Source: Pontimonas sp. (lineage in GTDB: Bacteria; Actinomycetota; Actinomycetes; Actinomycetales; Microbacteriaceae). From it: a stretch of DNA of 6,164 nt. The DNA lies in NCBI GenBank assembly GCA_023263045.1, contig JALQXU010000053.1, forward strand, positions 1-6,164, given 5' to 3'. The translations under genes and the position numbers were made by a program. Each line of letters begins with the position of its first letter. The first letter of the stretch is position 1. Shown here piece after piece: positions 4,733 through 6,164 of the stretch. The notes under the pieces are model-generated. The model saw nothing but the letters and a program-made list of their open reading frames with translations, had not been told where the DNA came from and searched no databases.

Positions 4733-5862
4733 CACGCCCCCAGAGGAATAACGGGGATTTCTCGCTCCTCGCGAGTAATCGATCCGTGTTGCCCAACCAT
4801 CCGCATCGATTGCACAGAGGCGACCTCCGAACGGTAGAAGGCCCTTTCCGCCACAGCCATCACCATCACATCCCCGACGCGCCTGGCAACATCATCGCTG
4901 ATGTCGCCCCACAGTCCCTGCGCAAGAGCCGACTCCTTCGTGAGTACGACCGCGTCCTGTCCCACCTCTTCGCGCCAGCGCGTGGCAACAGAGTCCGAAT
5001 CCGCGCCCTCCTCGAGGTATAACTGCGCGACACGGGGTTCGCCACCCCAGGCGGCTACGGAGTCCACTAGCGGTGACCCTTCTGGCACTAAGAGTTTGCC
5101 TTCGTCGCGGACGTCGACCATGCCGTGATCTGCGGTGATCACAAGCCCCTCGTCTGGCCTCAGCACAGACTCGAGGGATCGAAGTTGTTGGTCGAGGTCC
5201 TCCAGGCGTCTAATCCAGGCTTCTGATTCCACTCCCGAGGAGTGACCGGTTCGATCAAGCGCTGGCCAGTAGAGGTAGGCCAGCGCTTGGTCATTCTCGT
5301 CAAAAAATTCCCGCAGGCGAACGAATTGCTCGTCAAGTGATTCCGTACCTACAAACGTTGCTCCCCGCCAGACAGCGCGCGTGAACCCCGTCCCGGCGAA
5401 CCGGCGCTCCCCCATGGAAAGGGAGGAAATACCCGTTGAGCCCGCCTTTTCAAATATCGTCTCGCAACGTTGCCAGGAGTCGGGGTCAACGTGGGGTTCC
5501 CACTCTTTGAGGTGGTTGATGAGCGCACCAGAGCGCGGGTCTCTGACCGTGTATCCGACAATTCCGTGCTCGCCAGGGCCACAGCCGGTCGTCAGGGACG
5601 CGAGAGCCGAGGCTGTGGTGGAGGGAAAACCCGAATCCCCGACTATGCCCCGCCTCGACCAGTTCTCACTGAGCCACCGGGCGTGGCCCTTTCTGGCTCT
5701 CACATTGTGGACACCCATGCCATCCACAACGAGAACTGCGGCTTTGGATACCGGCGCGAGAGAAAGGGGATTGTCCTCAGCACGGAGGGCGGACCAGCAA
5801 CTGGTCAGGACATCGGCAAGCCTTACGGTCGCTTCGGTCCCGGGCAGTACCATAGGCGCCAT
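4726..5862 (-). CDS. Alkaline phosphatase superfamily protein (nucleotide pyrophosphatase/phosphodiesterase-like)
   Basis: A 378-residue metal-dependent phosphohydrolase of the type I phosphodiesterase/nucleotide pyrophosphatase branch. Residues expected for a two-zinc site and nucleophile are present: Asp47 in VVDGMG, the likely nucleophile Thr83 in FPSTTASALASLTTG (79-93), Asp203 and His207 in ALDRTGH, Asp245 and His246 in TADHGM, and His359 in MVGQHGSI. The pattern looks catalytically complete. No signal peptide or transmembrane helix is evident, so it is probably cytoplasmic, unlike many secreted relatives. The substrate cannot be read from the sequence. I use ATG 5862; ATG 5853, three codons in, has AGGA 8 nt upstream and is a real alternative. 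The gene is divergent from parC with about 3 bp between starts and convergent with sepH, so its promoter must lie within the parC 5' coding region. Confidence 0.88.
   Translation of the reverse strand: MAPMVLPGTEATVRLADVLTSCWSALRAEDNPLSLAPVSKAAVLVVDGMGVHNVRARKGHARWLSENWSRRGIVGDSGFPSTTASALASLTTGCGPGEHGIVGYTVRDPRSGALINHLKEWEPHVDPDSWQRCETIFEKAGSTGISSLSMGERRFAGTGFTRAVWRGATFVGTESLDEQFVRLREFFDENDQALAYLYWPALDRTGHSSGVESEAWIRRLEDLDQQLRSLESVLRPDEGLVITADHGMVDVRDEGKLLVPEGSPLVDSVAAWGGEPRVAQLYLEEGADSDSVATRWREEVGQDAVVLTKESALAQGLWGDISDDVARRVGDVMVMAVAERAFYRSEVASVQSMRMVGQHGSITREEREIPVIPLGAWA
5849..5854 (+). promoter_or_regulatory. Possible -10 box (TACCAT) for parC within the divergent gene
   Basis: TACCAT fits TANNNT and ends 11 nt before the parC ATG, which would give a leader of about 5 nt or none. 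It lies inside the first codons of the divergent hydrolase. No good -35 box is seen; TTACGG at 5823-5828 is too far away (20 nt). Tentative. Confidence 0.25.
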
Positions 5863-5865
5863 CCT
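5861..5865 (-). promoter_or_regulatory. Shine-Dalgarno-like AGGAT favouring the internal start of the phosphohydrolase
   Basis: AGGA (5865-5862 on the minus strand) lies 8 nt before ATG 5853 and overlaps the first ATG at 5862. The first ATG itself only has GAGAG about 10 nt upstream and AGG abutting it. The site therefore argues mildly for a protein three residues shorter than annotated. Confidence 0.35.
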
Positions 5866-6164
5866 ATGACTGCTCTCACTGACCAGGGCTCTGGTTCACA
5901 GCCCGCCGAACGCATCATCGACGTCGAATTGACCGACGAAATGGAGGGTTCGTTCCTCGAATATGCCTATTCGGTCATCTACTCTCGGGCGCTGCCCGAC
6001 GCGCGGGATGGTTTGAAACCGGTCCAGCGTCGCATCGTCTACCAGATGTCTCAGATGGGCCTCACACCCGAAAAAGGTCACGTGAAGTCAGCGCGTGTCG
6101 TAGGTGATGTCATGGGCAAGCTTCATCCCCATGGCGACAGCGCCATCTATGACGCGCTCGTGCG
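5866..6164 (+). CDS. parC: Type IIA DNA topoisomerase subunit A, ParC-like (runs off the right edge)
   Basis: This subunit cuts and rejoins DNA; with ParE it forms topoisomerase IV, which decatenates sister chromosomes and relaxes supercoils. Only the first 99 codons are in the window. After a tail of about 15 variable residues come RIIDVELTDEMEGSFLEYAY (16-35), YSRALPDARDGLKPVQRRI (39-57) and GHVKSARVVGDVMGKLHPHG (71-90). The quinolone-pocket helix follows, with Ser92 and Asp96 at the classic GyrA Ser83/Asp87 positions. The wording EYAYSVIYSRALPDARDGLKPVQRR favours ParC over GyrA, which reads more like [25 protein letters not shown]. The active-site tyrosine lies beyond the edge. The ATG at 5866 has only a weak upstream AGG; a later in-frame ATG at 5941 would delete conserved sequence. 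It is divergent from the phosphohydrolase. Confidence 0.92.
   Translation, partial: MTALTDQGSGSQPAERIIDVELTDEMEGSFLEYAYSVIYSRALPDARDGLKPVQRRIVYQMSQMGLTPEKGHVKSARVVGDVMGKLHPHGDSAIYDALV

Noticed and set aside
4786..5022. Plus-strand frame encoding a histidine-rich HSHHHH stretch, possibly a metal-binding peptide
   Set aside because: The histidines arise from antisense reading of methionine/valine codons in the phosphohydrolase; no ribosome site or homology supports it.
5381..5869. Plus-strand open frame of 162 codons leading into parC
   Set aside because: It is antisense to the phosphohydrolase, whose catalytic motifs are clear, and its product is Ser/Pro/Arg-rich, as expected of a shadow frame in GC-rich DNA.
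1..6164. CRISPR array, tRNA/rRNA genes, insertion sequences, phage or toxin-antitoxin genes
   Set aside because: No spaced direct repeats, no cloverleaf-like or rRNA-like sequence, no transposase or integrase motifs, and nearly all bases are accounted for by intact core genes.

Overview
This is an ordinary, densely packed stretch of core chromosome from a high-GC Gram-positive bacterium (Actinomycetota). The families present (DUF3159, DUF3710, DUF3093, DUF4193, SepH) are essentially actinobacterial. The order dut / DUF3093 / DUF4193 and the nearness of sepH and a ParC-type topoisomerase are a recognisable actinobacterial neighbourhood. With aconitase directly behind DUF3159 and very tight gene packing, I would guess Micrococcales, probably Microbacteriaceae with a small genome. 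That placement is an inference, and I cannot name a genus.

Layout. (i) Bases 1-2777, minus strand: an apparent operon read right to left, dut (dUTPase) > DUF3710 > DUF3159 > acnA (aconitase, cut by the left edge). The first three are fused by 4-nt and 1-nt stop/start overlaps. acnA follows a 53-nt gap that holds a near-perfect 18-bp dyad, so it probably has its own control. (ii) Bases 2778-2808: a 31-bp divergent control region between dut and the DUF3093 membrane protein (2809-3243, +). (iii) DUF4193 (minus) meets DUF3093 tail to tail. (iv) Bases 3534-3748: a 215-bp AT-richer divergent region with heptamer-like repeats, the only sizeable intergenic space in the window. (v) sepH (3749-4729, +), an FtsZ-assembly stimulator, meets an alkaline-phosphatase-superfamily hydrolase (4726-5862, minus) tail to tail. 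(vi) That hydrolase is divergent from parC (5866 to the right edge, +) with only about 3 bp between start codons.

Biology. The genes combine nucleotide-pool hygiene (dUTPase), TCA metabolism (aconitase), division-ring assembly (SepH), chromosome decatenation (ParC) and five poorly characterised proteins: four conserved DUF families and a phosphohydrolase of unknown substrate. All full-length genes look intact, with family-typical motifs and lengths. I see no mobile element, CRISPR array, RNA gene, phage gene or foreign-looking segment.

Hunt result. I do not see a convincing new system. The points most worth following are the acnA dyad operator, the two convergent pairs that each share a CTAG stop palindrome, the compact bidirectional starts (including probable leaderless dut), the heptamer repeats upstream of sepH, and the conserved unknown genes co-transcribed with dut.
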